A stretch of DNA of 64,000 nt, from NCBI RefSeq assembly GCF_033954455.1, contig NZ_CP121473.1, positions 558,001 through 622,000 of the forward strand, read 5' to 3'. Below are positions 63,500 to 64,000 of this stretch, piece by piece (the first letter of the stretch is position 1; each line of letters begins with the position of its first letter). The stretch is from Thiorhodovibrio litoralis (GTDB lineage: Bacteria; Pseudomonadota; Gammaproteobacteria; Chromatiales; Chromatiaceae). The notes under the pieces were generated by a model that worked only from the letters and a program-made list of their open reading frames with translations, ran no database searches and was not told where the DNA came from. A program made the translations under genes and the position numbers.

Positions 63500-64000
63500 T
63501 CAAGGTCCACTAATATTCGAGTCGCCTGACATCGTCTTCCGCCGTGGCGGATCGGGCGGCTCAAAAAGCAGTTTTCCCAGGTATTTCTCATTCCACCCAG
63601 CCGTCAATCGCTTGTTGTGAATCCCCAGTTTATGCGTGGAGTCCTTTTTCAGCCGAGTCAGGGCAAGATGTCTCAAGACCGCGAAGTTCTCCCGTGCAAT
63701 CGGCTCGCGCAGGCGCGACTCATCTTCGCGAAAGCCGATATCCAGACACCAGTGAACCGCGTTTTCGATCCCCCAATGGCCGCGCGCGGCTGTAGCAAAG
63801 GTGTCGGCGTTGATGCCACAGCTCCCGATGTAGTAGCGTGTCTCTTGCGTGATTTTGCCGTTGCAGGTGCGCTCACTCTGCACCATGCCGATCATGTTCA
63901 TCCCCTTCCAGCCTTCGCTGTGTGGCACCGCGCTGAGGTCTTCAAGCGTGCGGTAGCGACGGGTTTCGACGCGGCCATGTCCGCTGTCGCGCGTTTCAAC
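63500..64000 (-). mobile_element. ISAs1-family transposase, 3' part, running off the window
   Basis: The minus strand is open from the right edge to 63500. It reads VETRDSGHGRVETRRYRTLE, MVQSERTCNGKITQETRYYI, then ARGHWGIENAVHWCLDIGF and REDESRLREPIARENFAVLR followed by HKLGIHNKRLTAGWNEKYL. This is the C-terminal half of ISAs1-type transposases (RETRYYISSL, HWGIENxLHWVLDVxFxED, NFAxLRxxAL). The last 25 residues after GKLLFE are not family-like, so the natural stop has been lost by abutment to the ISAzo13 remnant. The 5' half lies outside the window. Confidence 0.85.

Overview
The window looks like a piece of a GC-rich gammaproteobacterial chromosome. The housekeeping genes (pyrC, pgm, htpG, adk, trx, a YqiB/DUF1249 gene, iscR, prmB, hemN) are of gammaproteobacterial type. 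The mix of exopolysaccharide genes, VPxPA-CTERM proteins and decayed IS66/ISAzo13/ISAs1 copies would suit a Chromatiales/Chromatiaceae-like organism. This assignment is inference; there is no rRNA or photosynthesis gene here to settle it.

Layout. (1) 1-1.2 kb: the 3' part of pyrC, a remnant of a CoA-binding protein and a DUF3775 gene. (2) 1.5-10.3 kb: a compact cellulose synthase operon bcsA-bcsB-bcsZ-bcsC; BcsA has an intact QxxRW motif and a c-di-GMP-binding PilZ domain. (3) 10.5-11.5 kb: a 54-residue exported peptide and a ParDE module with a perfect operator palindrome. (4) 11.5-22.2 kb, minus strand: pgm, two giant hybrid histidine kinases overlapping by 4 nt, and a REC-GGDEF diguanylate cyclase. 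Together they look like a sensing cassette that could supply both c-di-GMP and glucose-1-phosphate to the cellulose synthase next door. (5) 22.3-29.5 kb: htpG (with a heat-shock-like promoter and an insertion in the ATP lid), adk, thioredoxin, DUF1249, iscR-prmB and hemN. (6) 29.6-47.3 kb: an exopolysaccharide export and surface-protein locus. It has an FG-GAP protein, two separate Wzz-like/CpsD-like pairs, a polysaccharide export protein, an outer-membrane barrel, an ExeA-like ATPase, three consecutive VPxPA-CTERM proteins, a TIGR03790-type protein, a PrsT-like TPR lipoprotein whose start codon is cut off by a C10 homopolymer, and a WcaJ-like initiating sugar-phosphate transferase. No exosortase is seen in the window.

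(7) 47.4-55.9 kb: a gene graveyard. Two DUF4143 ATPases with internal deletions flank an intact one; IS66 fragments, an orphan HigA, an fcl fragment joined to a DUF3782-like fragment, a truncated fcl, a gmd that lost its catalytic core and carries an amber codon, a frameshifted methyltransferase and an apparently intact IS630 element complete it. The GDP-fucose branch appears dead. (8) 56.1-62.9 kb, more AT-rich: a Wzx-type flippase, a hexapeptide acyltransferase remnant, an overlapping pair of MurA and MurB paralogues with catalytic residues kept, a glycosyltransferase and an exported parallel beta-helix protein. (9) 63.0-64.0 kb: remnants of ISAzo13 and ISAs1 transposases in opposite orientation.

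The most interesting leads are the MurA/MurB pair inside a polysaccharide locus, the C10 tract that could switch the TPR lipoprotein on and off, and the pgm-kinase-kinase-cyclase cassette beside bcs.
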